In this document: piece by piece, positions 17,694 through 26,587 of the stretch
Numbering within the stretch: the stretch's first letter is position 1
Layout: every line of letters begins with the position of its first letter
NCBI RefSeq assembly: GCF_003858635.1
Contig: NZ_RQJO01000009.1
Span: 806,001 to 870,000, forward strand
DNA from: Larkinella rosea
Lineage (GTDB): Bacteria; Bacteroidota; Bacteroidia; Cytophagales; Spirosomataceae
Reading direction: 5' to 3'
DNA length: 64,000 bases
Program-made: the position numbers and the translations under genes
Notes under the pieces: generated by a model
The model's input: only the letters and a program-made list of their open reading frames with translations
Databases searched by the model: none
What the model was told of the DNA's origin: nothing

Positions 17694-18215
17694 ATGAAAA
17701 AACCTTCTTCAGCTGAATTTCCGGTTGCCAGTTTTTTCGCCAGATACATCAATCTGGTTGATACCGAGAACGTTATTGATCTCCTGCGCCAGCAATGTGC
17801 CATAGTAGAAAGTTTATTTAAAAATTTAACAGTCGCCCAACAGGACTACCGCTATGCCGAAGGGAAGTGGTCGCCCAAGGAAATGTTGGGGCACATGATC
17901 GACACCGAACGCATTTTCATCTACCGGGCGTTGTGTATTGCCCGTGGAGAACAACAGTCACTGCCGGGTTTTGACGAAAATTCGTATGCCGATCACGCCA
18001 ACTTCGACGCGCAGTCACAGCAGCAATTGGTTGCCGAATACGGTTTTGTGCGGCAGTCGACGCTCGCGCTGGCCGAAAGCCTGACCGAAGAAGCTCAGCA
18101 GCGCATGGGCATAGCCAATGGCACTCCGGTTTCGTCACGCGCCTTTTTTACAATTCTGGCGGGTCATGAGCGGCATCATTTGAATGTGTTGGCGGAACGG
18201 TACGGCATAAAATGA
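17694..18215 (+). CDS. DinB-family putative metal-dependent protein
   Basis: A 173-residue four-helix DinB/YfiT-like protein. The metal-binding His residues are visible as GHMIDTER in helix 2 and GHERHHL near the C-terminus. KWSPKEMLGHMIDTE is the usual DinB_2 signature. Members include thiol S-transferases and many proteins of unknown activity, so no reaction is assigned. The stop overlaps the start of the Nif3-like gene (ATGA), so the two are translationally coupled. Confidence 0.85.
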   Translation: MKKPSSAEFPVASFFARYINLVDTENVIDLLRQQCAIVESLFKNLTVAQQDYRYAEGKWSPKEMLGHMIDTERIFIYRALCIARGEQQSLPGFDENSYADHANFDAQSQQQLVAEYGFVRQSTLALAESLTEEAQQRMGIANGTPVSSRAFFTILAGHERHHLNVLAERYGIK

Positions 18216-19333
18216 AAATACAGGATATCACTGCTTATTTGGAACAGTGGGCCCCACTGGCCTACCAGGAAAGCTACGACAATGCCGGACTGATCGTCGG
18301 CAATTCGGCAGCCGCTGTGACGGGCGTACTTGTAACGCTGGACGTCACAGAAGCCGTGGTCGAAGAAGCAATTCGGAAAAATTGCAACCTCATCGTGGCG
18401 CATCATCCCATTGTGTTTCGGGGGCTGAAAAAGCTAAATGGCCGGAATTATGTCGAACGGGTGGTGATCCAGGCGATCAAAAACGACATTGCGATTTATG
18501 CCACCCACACCAATCTCGACAACATTGCCGGGGGGGTGAGTTTTAAGATTGCCGAGAAACTGGGTTTAACCAACGTTCGGGTGCTGGCTCCCAAATCCGG
18601 CATGTTGACGAAGCTGGTGACTTTTGTCCCGAATGAAAAAGAGAGTCCGGCTTACCGGCATGCTACGCAGGCGGTTTTAGATGCGCTCTATGACGCCGGA
18701 GTGGGGCAAATCGGGAAATATAGCCATTGCAGTTTTCAAACCGAAGGAACCGGCACATTCCAGGGAAATGAGGATTCGAATCCGACCTTGGGAACGGCGG
18801 GTGAAGATCAATCCGCGCATGAAAACCGGGTTGAGGTTATTTTTCCGGCCCATCTTCAAAACAACGTCCTGGCGGCTTTGCGGAAAGTGCATCCGTACGA
18901 AGAAGTGGCGTACTACCTGACGTCGCTGACGAACGAGAACCAGGAAGTGGGTTCCGGAGCCGTTGGTGAACTGCCCGAGGCCATGCCGGAAACCGGTTTT
19001 TTAGCGCACCTGAAAAAGCAAATGAACCTTTCCGTGATTCGGCACACGGCCCTGCGCGATCAGCCGGTTCGGCGGGTGGCGGTTTGCGGAGGAGCAGGCG
19101 GTTTTTTATTAAACGATGCCATTCGGGCTGGTGCCGACGTGTTTATCACGGCGGATTATAAATACCACGAATTTTTTGACGCCGATCACCGTATTCTGAT
19201 TTCCGATATTGGACATTATGAAAGTGAAGTATATACTAAAGAGTTGATTCAACAGTATTTGTTGAAAAAAAATGATACCTTTGCGGTAATTTTGTCCGAA
19301 ATAGACACCAACCCGGTGCTATACTACTTATAG
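18212..19333 (+). CDS. Nif3-like dinuclear-metal protein (YqfO type)
   Basis: A 373-residue cytosolic protein of the NIF3/YqfO family. The N-terminal metal ligands are visible in IVAHHPIVFRGLK and YATHTNLDN, and the C-terminal ones in the GHYESE segment near residue 330. An inserted CutA/PII-like domain of about 100 residues in the middle (ENRVEVIFPAHL, then HPYEEVAYYL) is typical of the long form. The family is universal, forms hexamers, and is sometimes annotated as GTP cyclohydrolase I type 2, but its role is unsettled. A zinc-ribbon gene follows after 18 bases, an arrangement common in Bacteroidota. Confidence 0.93.
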   Translation: MKIQDITAYLEQWAPLAYQESYDNAGLIVGNSAAAVTGVLVTLDVTEAVVEEAIRKNCNLIVAHHPIVFRGLKKLNGRNYVERVVIQAIKNDIAIYATHTNLDNIAGGVSFKIAEKLGLTNVRVLAPKSGMLTKLVTFVPNEKESPAYRHATQAVLDALYDAGVGQIGKYSHCSFQTEGTGTFQGNEDSNPTLGTAGEDQSAHENRVEVIFPAHLQNNVLAALRKVHPYEEVAYYLTSLTNENQEVGSGAVGELPEAMPETGFLAHLKKQMNLSVIRHTALRDQPVRRVAVCGGAGGFLLNDAIRAGADVFITADYKYHEFFDADHRILISDIGHYESEVYTKELIQQYLLKKNDTFAVILSEIDTNPVLYYL

Positions 19334-19351
19334 GCAGATAAAACCGCACGA

Positions 19352-20101
19352 ATGGAACTGACGATTGCTCAAAAACTCGAAGCACTTCTTAAACTTCAAT
19401 CAATTGATTCTCAGCTTGATGAACTAAAAAAGATTCGCGGGGACCTGCCGGAAGAGGTTCGCGATCTGGAAGACGATATTGCCGGATTTGAAACCCGAAT
19501 CGGTAAATTCAATACCGATATCCAGGTGTTAGAGGAAGACATCGACCGGAACAAAGCCATTAAAAAGGATTCCGAGAAGCTGATTACCCGCTACAAGGAT
19601 CAACAGATGAACGTCCGCAACAACCGCGAATTCGACGCCATCTCGAAAGAAGTGGAACTGCAAACCCTGGAAATTGAACTGGCCGACAAAAAAATCAATG
19701 AGGCTTCGTTCAAAATCCGCAACAAGCAGGAAGAAATTAAAGCAACGCAGTCGGCACTGGATGAACGCAAAGAAGATCTGAAGGCGAAAATGCAGGAACT
19801 GAACCAAATCACGTCGGAAAGCCGGGATGAGGAAAAAGCCCTGCTGAAAGACCGTGACGATCAGGCGACGCACATCGAAGAGCGGTTGTTGAAATCGTAT
19901 AATAAAATTCGGGAAAACGCCCTGAACGGACTGGCAGTGGTGGTGGTCAAACGCGGTGCGTGTGGCGGCTGCTTCAACGTGGTGCCCCCGCAGCGTCAGG
20001 CTGATATCCGGGATAAAAAGAAAATCATCGTCTGCGAGCATTGTGGACGGATTTTCGCCGACGTGGAGGGAATGCCCGAACCGGTTTCATCTCGCCGATA
20101 A
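19352..20101 (+). CDS. Coiled-coil zinc-ribbon protein (CT398/YbgI-neighbour type)
   Basis: A 249-residue cytosolic protein. Residues about 15-190 form a long charged coiled coil with heptads rich in Glu, Lys and Leu. The C-terminal zinc ribbon has four cysteines in CGGCFNVVPPQRQ and VCEHCGRIF. This architecture is the C4-type zinc-ribbon family (DUF164), often next to Nif3-like genes, as here, and thought to bind nucleic acid or membranes. Function not established. It is closed by a terminator at 20127. Confidence 0.9.
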   Translation: MELTIAQKLEALLKLQSIDSQLDELKKIRGDLPEEVRDLEDDIAGFETRIGKFNTDIQVLEEDIDRNKAIKKDSEKLITRYKDQQMNVRNNREFDAISKEVELQTLEIELADKKINEASFKIRNKQEEIKATQSALDERKEDLKAKMQELNQITSESRDEEKALLKDRDDQATHIEERLLKSYNKIRENALNGLAVVVVKRGACGGCFNVVPPQRQADIRDKKKIIVCEHCGRIFADVEGMPEPVSSRR

Positions 20102-20126
20102 GTACAGAGAAATTCTTTTCCAGGGG

Positions 20127-20153
20127 AAGGTCGCCGGTGGGTGGCCTTTTTTT
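20127..20153 (+). terminator. Rho-independent terminator
   Basis: AAGGTCGCC pairs with GGTGGCCTT (two G-T pairs), followed by seven T. It lies 25 bases after the zinc-ribbon gene. Confidence 0.65.
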
Positions 20154-20188
20154 GTGTCCCGTGTCTGACAACTTGCTATTTTCGCCCC

Positions 20189-21673
20189 ATGCGGATTCTT
20201 GTGTTCTTGTTGGTTTGTGTTCAGGTTTCTCAGGCGGCTGATTTCGATTTTACCCCCAATCTGCAACGGGGATATGCCGACATTCTGAAATTGAAAGTGC
20301 AGGACGGTCGGCAAGCCATCGCCGGGGATGTGGGGCGCGGAAATGGCGTAGCGGTTTATGTGGATAATCTGGCTGATATCGTTACCCTGCTGGTTTCCGA
20401 TAACCCGAAGCTGTACGGGCAGTGGTCGGAGCGGGAAGACCAGCGACTGGATCGGCTCCGGGACCTGGACGAAAATTCGCCCTGGCAGCGGTTTACGCAA
20501 GCCGAAGTCCGGTTACACTGGGCGTTTGTCAAGCTGAAATTTGGCAAGGAAGTGAGCGCCTGCTGGGACATTATCCGGGCGTATAAACTGCTGGAGGAAA
20601 ACCGTAAAAAATTCCCCGGTTTTCTGCCCACCTATAAATCGCTCGGGCTTTTGCACGTCATGATTGGCGCGGTTCCGGACAATTATACCTGGGTGACCAA
20701 TCTGTTGGGAATGCGGGGGAATGTCAAACAGGGTTTGCAGGAAATCCGCACGGTTTCGCAGAAAGACGCTATTTTTCAGGTTGAAGCACGGCTGATCGAG
20801 GTGCTGCTTCGGGCGTATGTGCTGAAGTTCACCGCGACCGATTCGGCTAATCTCCGAAAAATGGTGCAGGACAATCCGGACAATCTGCTACTGTACTTTT
20901 TCGCGACCTCGGTTTTGATGAAAGACGCCCAAAGTGAAGAAGCCCTCCGGTTTTTGAACGACCGGCCCACGGGCCCCGATTACGTGCCGTTCCCGATTCT
21001 GGAAGATTTAAAAGCCGACATTCTGCTTCAAAAAGCCGATTACCCGCAGGCAGCAGCCGTTTATCGCATGTTTCTGGGCCAGTATAAAGGGGTCAACTTC
21101 CTGAAAGATACCTATTACAAACTGTTTCTGTGTTACTGGCTGGCCGATGAGGATGCCAAAGCCGTGCCGTTTCTCCAGCAGGTTTCGTCGGTGGGAGCCG
21201 CCGTGGTGGAGTCGGACAAAGCGGCTCAGAAATTTGCGGAGCTGTATTTTAAAAAAGGAATTTCGCCGAAACTGAAGATCCTGATGAAGGCCCGACTGGC
21301 TACCGATGGCGGTTTTTACGAAACCGCTTTACAAACCCTGCGGTCCTATACCGAAGCCTCATTCGCGCTGACGACCGAAAAAGCGGAGTTCAACTACCGC
21401 AAAGGCCGGATTTTTCAGCGCCAGGGCGAGGTGGAGGAGGCTCTTCCGTTCTTCGAAAGAGCCATCTCATTGAGCGAAACCGATCAGCTTTCGTACGGAG
21501 CAACGTCGGCCTTGCAACTGGGGTATATTTACCAGCAGAAACGCAATCCGGCCAAAGCCAGGCACTATTTTGAAAAAGCCCTGAGTTACAAAAAGCACGA
21601 ATACAAAAACAGCATCGACAACAAGGCCCGGGCCGCTTTGAACGAACTTTCTACAAACTCATCAGCTCCTTAA
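20189..21673 (+). CDS. Secreted tetratricopeptide-repeat protein
   Basis: The ATG at 20189 is chosen because it begins a signal peptide (MRILVFLLVCVQVSQA); the longer frame adds an unlikely Cys-rich tail. The 494-residue product is all-helical, with clear TPR units near the C-terminus (AEFNYRKGRIFQRQGEVEEA, then YIYQQKRNPAKARHYFEKAL). Such proteins are periplasmic scaffolds in Cytophagales; the partner is unknown. TATTTTCG stands 4 bases before the ATG, which may mean a very short leader. Its 3' end overlaps the convergent regulator gene by 23 bases. Confidence 0.8.
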   Translation: MRILVFLLVCVQVSQAADFDFTPNLQRGYADILKLKVQDGRQAIAGDVGRGNGVAVYVDNLADIVTLLVSDNPKLYGQWSEREDQRLDRLRDLDENSPWQRFTQAEVRLHWAFVKLKFGKEVSACWDIIRAYKLLEENRKKFPGFLPTYKSLGLLHVMIGAVPDNYTWVTNLLGMRGNVKQGLQEIRTVSQKDAIFQVEARLIEVLLRAYVLKFTATDSANLRKMVQDNPDNLLLYFFATSVLMKDAQSEEALRFLNDRPTGPDYVPFPILEDLKADILLQKADYPQAAAVYRMFLGQYKGVNFLKDTYYKLFLCYWLADEDAKAVPFLQQVSSVGAAVVESDKAAQKFAELYFKKGISPKLKILMKARLATDGGFYETALQTLRSYTEASFALTTEKAEFNYRKGRIFQRQGEVEEALPFFERAISLSETDQLSYGATSALQLGYIYQQKRNPAKARHYFEKALSYKKHEYKNSIDNKARAALNELSTNSSAP

Positions 21674-22382
21674 ACCGGATGGCCTGGCGACGGCTGATCT
21701 CGATTTTATCGCCCCCCTTCAGCGTTACCAGCAGGCCACCACTGAACCAGGGTTCAATTTTGTCGATCCAGGGGAGGTTGATGATGTGTTTGCGGTTGGC
21801 GCGGAAAAACGTATTGGGGTCGAGCCGGTCTTCCAGGCTGTTCAGTGACTTCAGAACGAGCGGTTTTTGATCGTCGAAATGCAGCCGGACGTAATTACCC
21901 ATCGATTCGAACAGGCGGACCTTGCCCAGCTTCACAAACCAGCATTTTTCGCCGTCCTTGACAAACACCTGATCGTTTTCACCCAGCACCTTGTTCGTAT
22001 CCCGGCGGGGTGCTTCGGTTTCGGGGTGGTGGTTGTTTTCTTCGATGCGGTTGATTGCTTCCGAAAGTCGGTTTAGTTCAATCGGTTTCAGCAGGTAATC
22101 CAGCGCATTGTATTCAAAAGCCGTAATGGCGTATTCGTCGTAAGCCGTCGTAAAAATGACTTCCGGCGTTTTGCCATCGATTGCCGACAGCAATTCAAAA
22201 CCGTTTTTCCCCGGCATCTGAATGTCCAGAAACAACAGCTCGGGCTGGAGGTCATCAATCAGTTTAAGGGCTTCGTCGGCGTTGGCAGCCTCACCGATCA
22301 CTTCAATTTTGGGGAAGTTATCCAACAACCGGCGGAGTTCATTCCGAGCCAGCCGCTCGTCGTCAATAATCAGGGTTTTCAT
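21651..22382 (-). CDS. LytTR-family response regulator
   Basis: A 243-residue DNA-binding regulator. The receiver domain (residues 1-120) has the acidic pocket IIDDE, the phospho-acceptor Asp53 in FLDIQMPG and the conserved Lys in LLKPIEL. The LytTR domain (about 140-243) shows MGNYVRLHFDD and FFRANRKHIINLPWI. It is the partner of the kinase gene upstream on the same strand. A heptad-armed repeat lies between the two genes, which is odd for an operon. Target genes are unknown. Confidence 0.95.
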   Translation of the reverse strand: MKTLIIDDERLARNELRRLLDNFPKIEVIGEAANADEALKLIDDLQPELLFLDIQMPGKNGFELLSAIDGKTPEVIFTTAYDEYAITAFEYNALDYLLKPIELNRLSEAINRIEENNHHPETEAPRRDTNKVLGENDQVFVKDGEKCWFVKLGKVRLFESMGNYVRLHFDDQKPLVLKSLNSLEDRLDPNTFFRANRKHIINLPWIDKIEPWFSGGLLVTLKGGDKIEISRRQAIRFKELMSL

Positions 22383-22393
22383 TCATTTTTTAG

Positions 22394-22515
22394 GTTTACG
22401 GTTTACGGTTTACGGTATTCGGTTTTTGCCGTGCCACTGCCGCGATACGCTGCCCAAGATAAGGTATTGAATGCGTCAGCCACCGTAAACCGAATACCGA
22501 AAACCGTAAACCCGA
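22394..22515. repeat. Heptad-armed inverted repeat, copy B
   Basis: The left arm has three GTTTACG units in tandem, then GTATTCG and GTTTTTG. The right arm reads ATGCGTCAGCCAC, then CGTAAAC, CGAATAC, CGAAAAC and CGTAAAC. The centre holds GCGATACGCTG. It sits between the kinase and its regulator on the same strand, so if it terminates transcription it would set their ratio. Confidence 0.85.
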
Positions 22516-22518
22516 AAA

Positions 22519-23586
22519 TTAAACTTTCTTCAATTCTTCCGTTCGTTTAAAGACACCGGCCGATTGCAGGGGAATCACGACGTCGGCACAAACGACATCG
22601 GAGGATTCCTGCTGAATCCGGAAACTGGCTTCCGGACCATAGAGCAATTCGAGCCGTTGCGAAGTGTTTTTCAGACCGAAACCGGACGAGGCTTCCGTAT
22701 TGCCCAAAACACCGGTGTTGCGAATGCGAATGTAGAGCAAACGATCTTCCAGCCAGGTGGTGAGTTCGACAAAACCACCCGAAATCGCCTTCTGGACACC
22801 GTGTTTGATGGCATTTTCGACCAGCGTTTGCAGCATCATGGGGGGGACCTGCAAATACTGCGTTTTAGGGTCGATTTCGAGCCGGCAGTTCAGTCGGTCT
22901 TCGTAACGGACTTTTTCGAGGGCCAGGTAATCTTCAACGGTTTTTATTTCTTCCCGAAGTTCGACGGTTTTCCGTCGGTCGGCCAGCAGGGAGTTGCGGA
23001 GAATATTGGAGAGTTGCGTAATGCTTTGCTGGGCTTTGGTCGGGTTTTCGAGCACCAGTGCCCGGATGCTGTTGAGGGCGTTGAACACAAAATGCGGGTT
23101 GAGCTGCGACCGCAGGACTTTGGCTTCCGACTCGCGAATGGAGGTTTTGAGCAGTATTTTCTCAATTTCGGCATCCCCGGAGCGTTCGACGTAATGATAC
23201 GCTGTGTAACTCAAAACCCAGGCCAGCATGCTTTTGCCCCAATTCAGAAGGTAGCCTAAAACAATGGATGGTTCGTCGGAAAGGTATTGTGGCAGAACTT
23301 GTTTATCGATCGGCAGGTTGATGACGGTCATGATCACAGCCAGCACGAAGACCGAAAAAATAACCCTCGGAACGAGCTGAAAGAAAGGCAATTGCACCCA
23401 CCGCCAGCGTTTAATCATCAATCGGTACAGGTGCGTGAGCAAAATACAGAGGATGATGGTGGCAATCGCTTCGTAAAAATAATCCGACCGGTACCCTTCT
23501 TCAAAGGTAAATATGGCGAACTCGGCCATGATGAGCATTGTCCACCCGACAATCTGACAAAACCAATATATTCTATTTTTAGACAT
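22519..23586 (-). CDS. LytS-like membrane histidine kinase
   Basis: A 355-residue kinase with four predicted membrane helices in the first 135 residues, a short linker helix and a His_kinase domain. The phospho-acceptor is His165 in SQLNPHFVFNALNS. The HATPase part follows with an N-box (LVENAIKHG) and a G-box (SGFGLKNT). No separate sensor domain is present, so the signal is likely sensed in the membrane. It pairs with the LytTR regulator downstream. Confidence 0.93.
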   Translation of the reverse strand: MSKNRIYWFCQIVGWTMLIMAEFAIFTFEEGYRSDYFYEAIATIILCILLTHLYRLMIKRWRWVQLPFFQLVPRVIFSVFVLAVIMTVINLPIDKQVLPQYLSDEPSIVLGYLLNWGKSMLAWVLSYTAYHYVERSGDAEIEKILLKTSIRESEAKVLRSQLNPHFVFNALNSIRALVLENPTKAQQSITQLSNILRNSLLADRRKTVELREEIKTVEDYLALEKVRYEDRLNCRLEIDPKTQYLQVPPMMLQTLVENAIKHGVQKAISGGFVELTTWLEDRLLYIRIRNTGVLGNTEASSGFGLKNTSQRLELLYGPEASFRIQQESSDVVCADVVIPLQSAGVFKRTEELKKV

Positions 23587-23754
23587 GCGTTCACTTCAGG
23601 AATTTACTCCAGAGACACTCTACGTATAGCGAATATAATGTTTTGTGGACGAAGTGCGGTTATTATTACAGGAGTGGCAATATAGAATTGTCAGTTGTCG
23701 GTTTTCTGTATGTAACTAAATGGGCAAAAACGGTAGACAATAATTGGTCCGGAA

Positions 23755-24393
23755 TTATTGATGCATCACCAGGGCCAGCAAGTGCGTACTGTCGTTGGCG
23801 ACATCGATCGAAAATTCCTTCGTTTCGTAGGAATACGTCAATTTGTACAGACACAAATTACTGTGTTCGTACATGTCCATGTTCGCCAGCGATTCTTTCA
23901 TCAGCCAGGGCAGCAGAATGCGAATGGCCCGGCCGTGCATGCAAATCAGGATAGGATTTTCGTCGGTATGGGAGAGGATGTGGTCGATGACCGGTTTTTG
24001 GCGAACCACCACCTGATCGGGGCTTTCGCCGTTTTCGGTCGGATAGTCGGTATGTCCGGCGGCCCAGTTTTCGATCAGCGTCCGATAATATTCATTGTCG
24101 AAACTGTTGGGCATTTTGCCTTCCCGGGCGCCCCAGCTGATTTCGTTCAGACCTTCGTGGCTTTCGTGAGGAATACCGGCATCGATGAAATGCTGCACCG
24201 ACTGCATCGTCCGGCGGAGTTTCGAGGTATACACTTTGGCGAACGGGATGTGTTGATACGCCTGATAGAAAGCCAGCGCCTGGGCCTGACCCATCGCATT
24301 CAGATTTGAATCAACTCCACTGCCCTGAACAATGCCCTGCCGGTTGAAATCGGTTTCGCCGTGGCGAATGAGATAAATAGTCTTATGTTTCAA
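23755..24393 (-). CDS. Histidine phosphatase family protein (phosphoglycerate-mutase fold)
   Basis: A 212-residue cytosolic enzyme. The catalytic RHG motif is in YLIRHGETDFNRQG (His near residue 10), and the second His is in ICMHGRAIRIL. The insert between them is short, as in phosphatases such as CobC/PhoE rather than in true mutases. The substrate is unknown. It diverges from the thioesterase gene, with a heptad-type repeat between them. Confidence 0.9.
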   Translation of the reverse strand: MKHKTIYLIRHGETDFNRQGIVQGSGVDSNLNAMGQAQALAFYQAYQHIPFAKVYTSKLRRTMQSVQHFIDAGIPHESHEGLNEISWGAREGKMPNSFDNEYYRTLIENWAAGHTDYPTENGESPDQVVVRQKPVIDHILSHTDENPILICMHGRAIRILLPWLMKESLANMDMYEHSNLCLYKLTYSYETKEFSIDVANDSTHLLALVMHQ

Positions 24394-24400
24394 ACTTAAA

Positions 24401-24497
24401 ATAGGAAATAAAAAATAGTGAATAGGGTCTAACGAAGATGGATTTGCCTGATTATCTAAAGTCCAACATACGTTATTTCGTATTCATTATTTTGATC
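24401..24497. repeat. Heptad-armed inverted repeat, copy C (A+T-rich type)
   Basis: ATAGGAA, ATAAAAA and ATAGTGA run in tandem from 24401, then ATAGGGTCTAACG. The right arm (24470-24497), read on the other strand, is GATCAAA, ATAATGA, ATACGAA, ATAACGT. AAAATAGTGAATA pairs 12/13 with 24481-24493. The core GGGTCTAACG recurs in copy G. It lies between divergent genes, so it is unlikely to be only a terminator. Confidence 0.65.
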
Positions 24498-24546
24498 TTA
24501 ACTTACCCGCAAAAATGTCTGCGAAATTACGAAAAATCTTTATACT

Positions 24547-24966
24547 ATGAAGCCGGATTGGACGATAGAATCAATGCAACAGTTTCATGCCAACTCCATT
24601 GTGGGTCATCTGGGCATTGAGTTAACGGAAGTGGGCGACGGTTTTATGATTGCCCGGATGCCCGTCGATCACCGGACGCACCAACCGTTCGGAATTTTGC
24701 ACGGGGGTGCATCGGTGGTACTGGCCGAAACGTTGGGGAGTATGGCGTCATTCATGCAGCTCGAAGATCCGAAGCGCCAGCGGGCCGTGGGCCTGGAAAT
24801 CAACGCCAACCACCTTCGTTCAGTAAAAGAAGGCTGGGTCTACGGCAAAGTCACCCCGATTCACGTCGGCCGAACCACCCACATCTGGGACATCCGGATT
24901 ACGGACGAAGCCGGGAAGCTGGTGTGTGTCAGCCGGCTGACGGTGGCAGTACTGGAAAATAAGTAA
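24547..24966 (+). CDS. Hotdog-fold thioesterase (PaaI/MenI type)
   Basis: A 139-residue acyl-CoA thioesterase. The signature FGILHGGASVVLAETLGS contains the glutamate that attacks in the YdiI/EntH subgroup. This subgroup includes the 1,4-dihydroxy-2-naphthoyl-CoA hydrolase of menaquinone synthesis. menF, for the first step of that pathway, lies 2.6 kb downstream on the same strand, separated by a two-component system, which supports but does not prove a MenI role. A phenylacetate or general role remains possible. Confidence 0.85.
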   Translation: MKPDWTIESMQQFHANSIVGHLGIELTEVGDGFMIARMPVDHRTHQPFGILHGGASVVLAETLGSMASFMQLEDPKRQRAVGLEINANHLRSVKEGWVYGKVTPIHVGRTTHIWDIRITDEAGKLVCVSRLTVAVLENK

Positions 24967-25064
24967 GTAATAGCGTGGAAATACCGGAAAATAACTAAGT
25001 ATTTATGCAGGGCAGATTTGCACAATAATTGTTTGTCTGTGATTTGTTTAAAAAACCCATTTAA

Positions 25065-25532
25065 ATGAATTACGGAAACGTTATGAGAAATTCTGAATCA
25101 GATGATTCAAATTTTACCTTTTCCCCTCCCGCATCTGGCAATGAACATCCAACCCTTTGTTTTATTGAAGATAATGACGACAACCTGACGTTATATGAAT
25201 GGATTAACTCCCGCTATATGCCGGAGTATACGTTTGAACTCTACACCGACGAGCGTTTCCTGAACCAGCGTTTCAACGATTCCATGCCCCGGCCTGATCT
25301 GATTTTTCTGGATTTGAAAATGCCGCAGATATCGGGGGGGCAATTATTGACCAAACTGAAGGAAGATCCCGAGTGGAAGCACGTGCCGGTGGTGATTTTT
25401 ACGCACTCCACTTCGCCCAAAGACATGGAACAGTGTATGGATGCCGGAGCCGACGGTTTTTTCAATAAGGATATTTCCGTTCATGGAATTAAATCGCAGC
25501 TTATCGAGATTTGCGAAATCTGTCTGAAATAA
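25065..25532 (+). CDS. Single-domain response regulator (receiver only)
   Basis: A 155-residue protein with a receiver domain and no output domain. The acidic pair is in CFIEDNDDN, Asp83 in IFLDLKMP is the phospho-acceptor, and FNKD holds the conserved Lys. The first 28 residues are Ser/Asn-rich and disordered; a start at 25083 is also possible. Such Rcp1-like receivers pass phosphate to or from other kinases. It converges on the kinase gene at 25543. Confidence 0.9.
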   Translation: MNYGNVMRNSESDDSNFTFSPPASGNEHPTLCFIEDNDDNLTLYEWINSRYMPEYTFELYTDERFLNQRFNDSMPRPDLIFLDLKMPQISGGQLLTKLKEDPEWKHVPVVIFTHSTSPKDMEQCMDAGADGFFNKDISVHGIKSQLIEICEICLK

Positions 25533-25542
25533 GCGGTTTTGT

Positions 25543-26586
25543 TTAGCCTGGCATTACGTCGACCGTCGGCGTCAGGAGGGGGACGCCGACGAGGAATTTT
25601 TCCTCATCGTAATAAATTGTAACCGGTGCGTGAGCGAGGAGTTTGTACTTGATCATAATGTTCTGCAAACCAATCTGGTTGGAAGGAACCGCCATTTTCT
25701 TTTTCTGCAGGTTGTTCTCCACGTACAGATTCCCGTCCAGCGTATAAATCCGGATCGTCAGTGGGCGACTGACCGAAATGACGTTGTGTTTGATGGCATT
25801 TTCCAGCAAAATCTGGAGCGTTAAAGGTGGAATCAGGTACGATAAGTATTTGATGTCCAAATCCATATCCATGAAAATACCGTCGCCATACCGGGTTTTC
25901 AGCAAATGGAAATAGGCTTTGATGAACTGGATCTCGTCGGTCAGCGGGCAGAGGTCGCGGTTATTTTGCTGGAGTAAATACCGGTACACTGACGATAGCT
26001 CGTCCACAAAAAGTTCAGCCTGCTGGGCATCGCTCGTGATGAGCGACGACAACGAGTTGAGGTTATTGAACAGGAAATGCGGATTGATCTGGGTTTTCAG
26101 CGAATCGAGCTGGCTTTGCAAATTTACTTTTTTGAGATCCTGCGCTTCCGTATAGGCCACTTTCCACCGCTGATACAGGTAAACACCTTCGTAATAAGCG
26201 GCAATTTGCACGGTTCCGGCGAAGGAAACGAGGGTATTGAAAAAATACGGTTTAAACTGGAAGTAGTCTTCGGATTGCCACAGGTCGATGAGGTCGTAAA
26301 AAAGTGTTTGGGTAATTCGGATGAGGCTCGCAAAAAAGGCAAACCAGATCAGTTGATACAACACCCGCTGGCGGGTTTGCGTCAGATCGGGGTATTTCCG
26401 GCGGGATAGAATAATGCCCCAGCGGTTGGTTTCCCACACCACGACGCTGCCCAGAATAAAGAAAAACGGAATTCGCCAGTCGTCCGGATACGGAACGTTC
26501 GTGTAGCCGTACATGGCCCACTGTCCCGTAAACGCCAGCAAAGGGACGCCCAGAATGCGCATCCACTTGTCATTCAGTTTCTGCAT
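25543..26586 (-). CDS. LytS-like membrane histidine kinase
   Basis: Start placed at 26586 (MQKLNDKW), one base after the regulator stop; the longer frame runs into the regulator gene. The 347-residue product has four membrane helices (to about residue 140), then a coiled linker, with the phospho-acceptor His170 in TQINPHFLFNNLNS. The HATPase N-box is LLENAIKHN. Unlike the kinase at 22519, it is cotranscribed downstream of its regulator. Confidence 0.93.
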   Translation of the reverse strand: MQKLNDKWMRILGVPLLAFTGQWAMYGYTNVPYPDDWRIPFFFILGSVVVWETNRWGIILSRRKYPDLTQTRQRVLYQLIWFAFFASLIRITQTLFYDLIDLWQSEDYFQFKPYFFNTLVSFAGTVQIAAYYEGVYLYQRWKVAYTEAQDLKKVNLQSQLDSLKTQINPHFLFNNLNSLSSLITSDAQQAELFVDELSSVYRYLLQQNNRDLCPLTDEIQFIKAYFHLLKTRYGDGIFMDMDLDIKYLSYLIPPLTLQILLENAIKHNVISVSRPLTIRIYTLDGNLYVENNLQKKKMAVPSNQIGLQNIMIKYKLLAHAPVTIYYDEEKFLVGVPLLTPTVDVMPG

Positions 26587-26587
26587 C

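Noticed and set aside
22394-22428. Tandem 7-base units considered as a CRISPR array or simple microsatellite
   Set aside because: Units are contiguous without spacers, degenerate, and always paired with complementary units across a core, which neither a CRISPR nor slippage alone explains.
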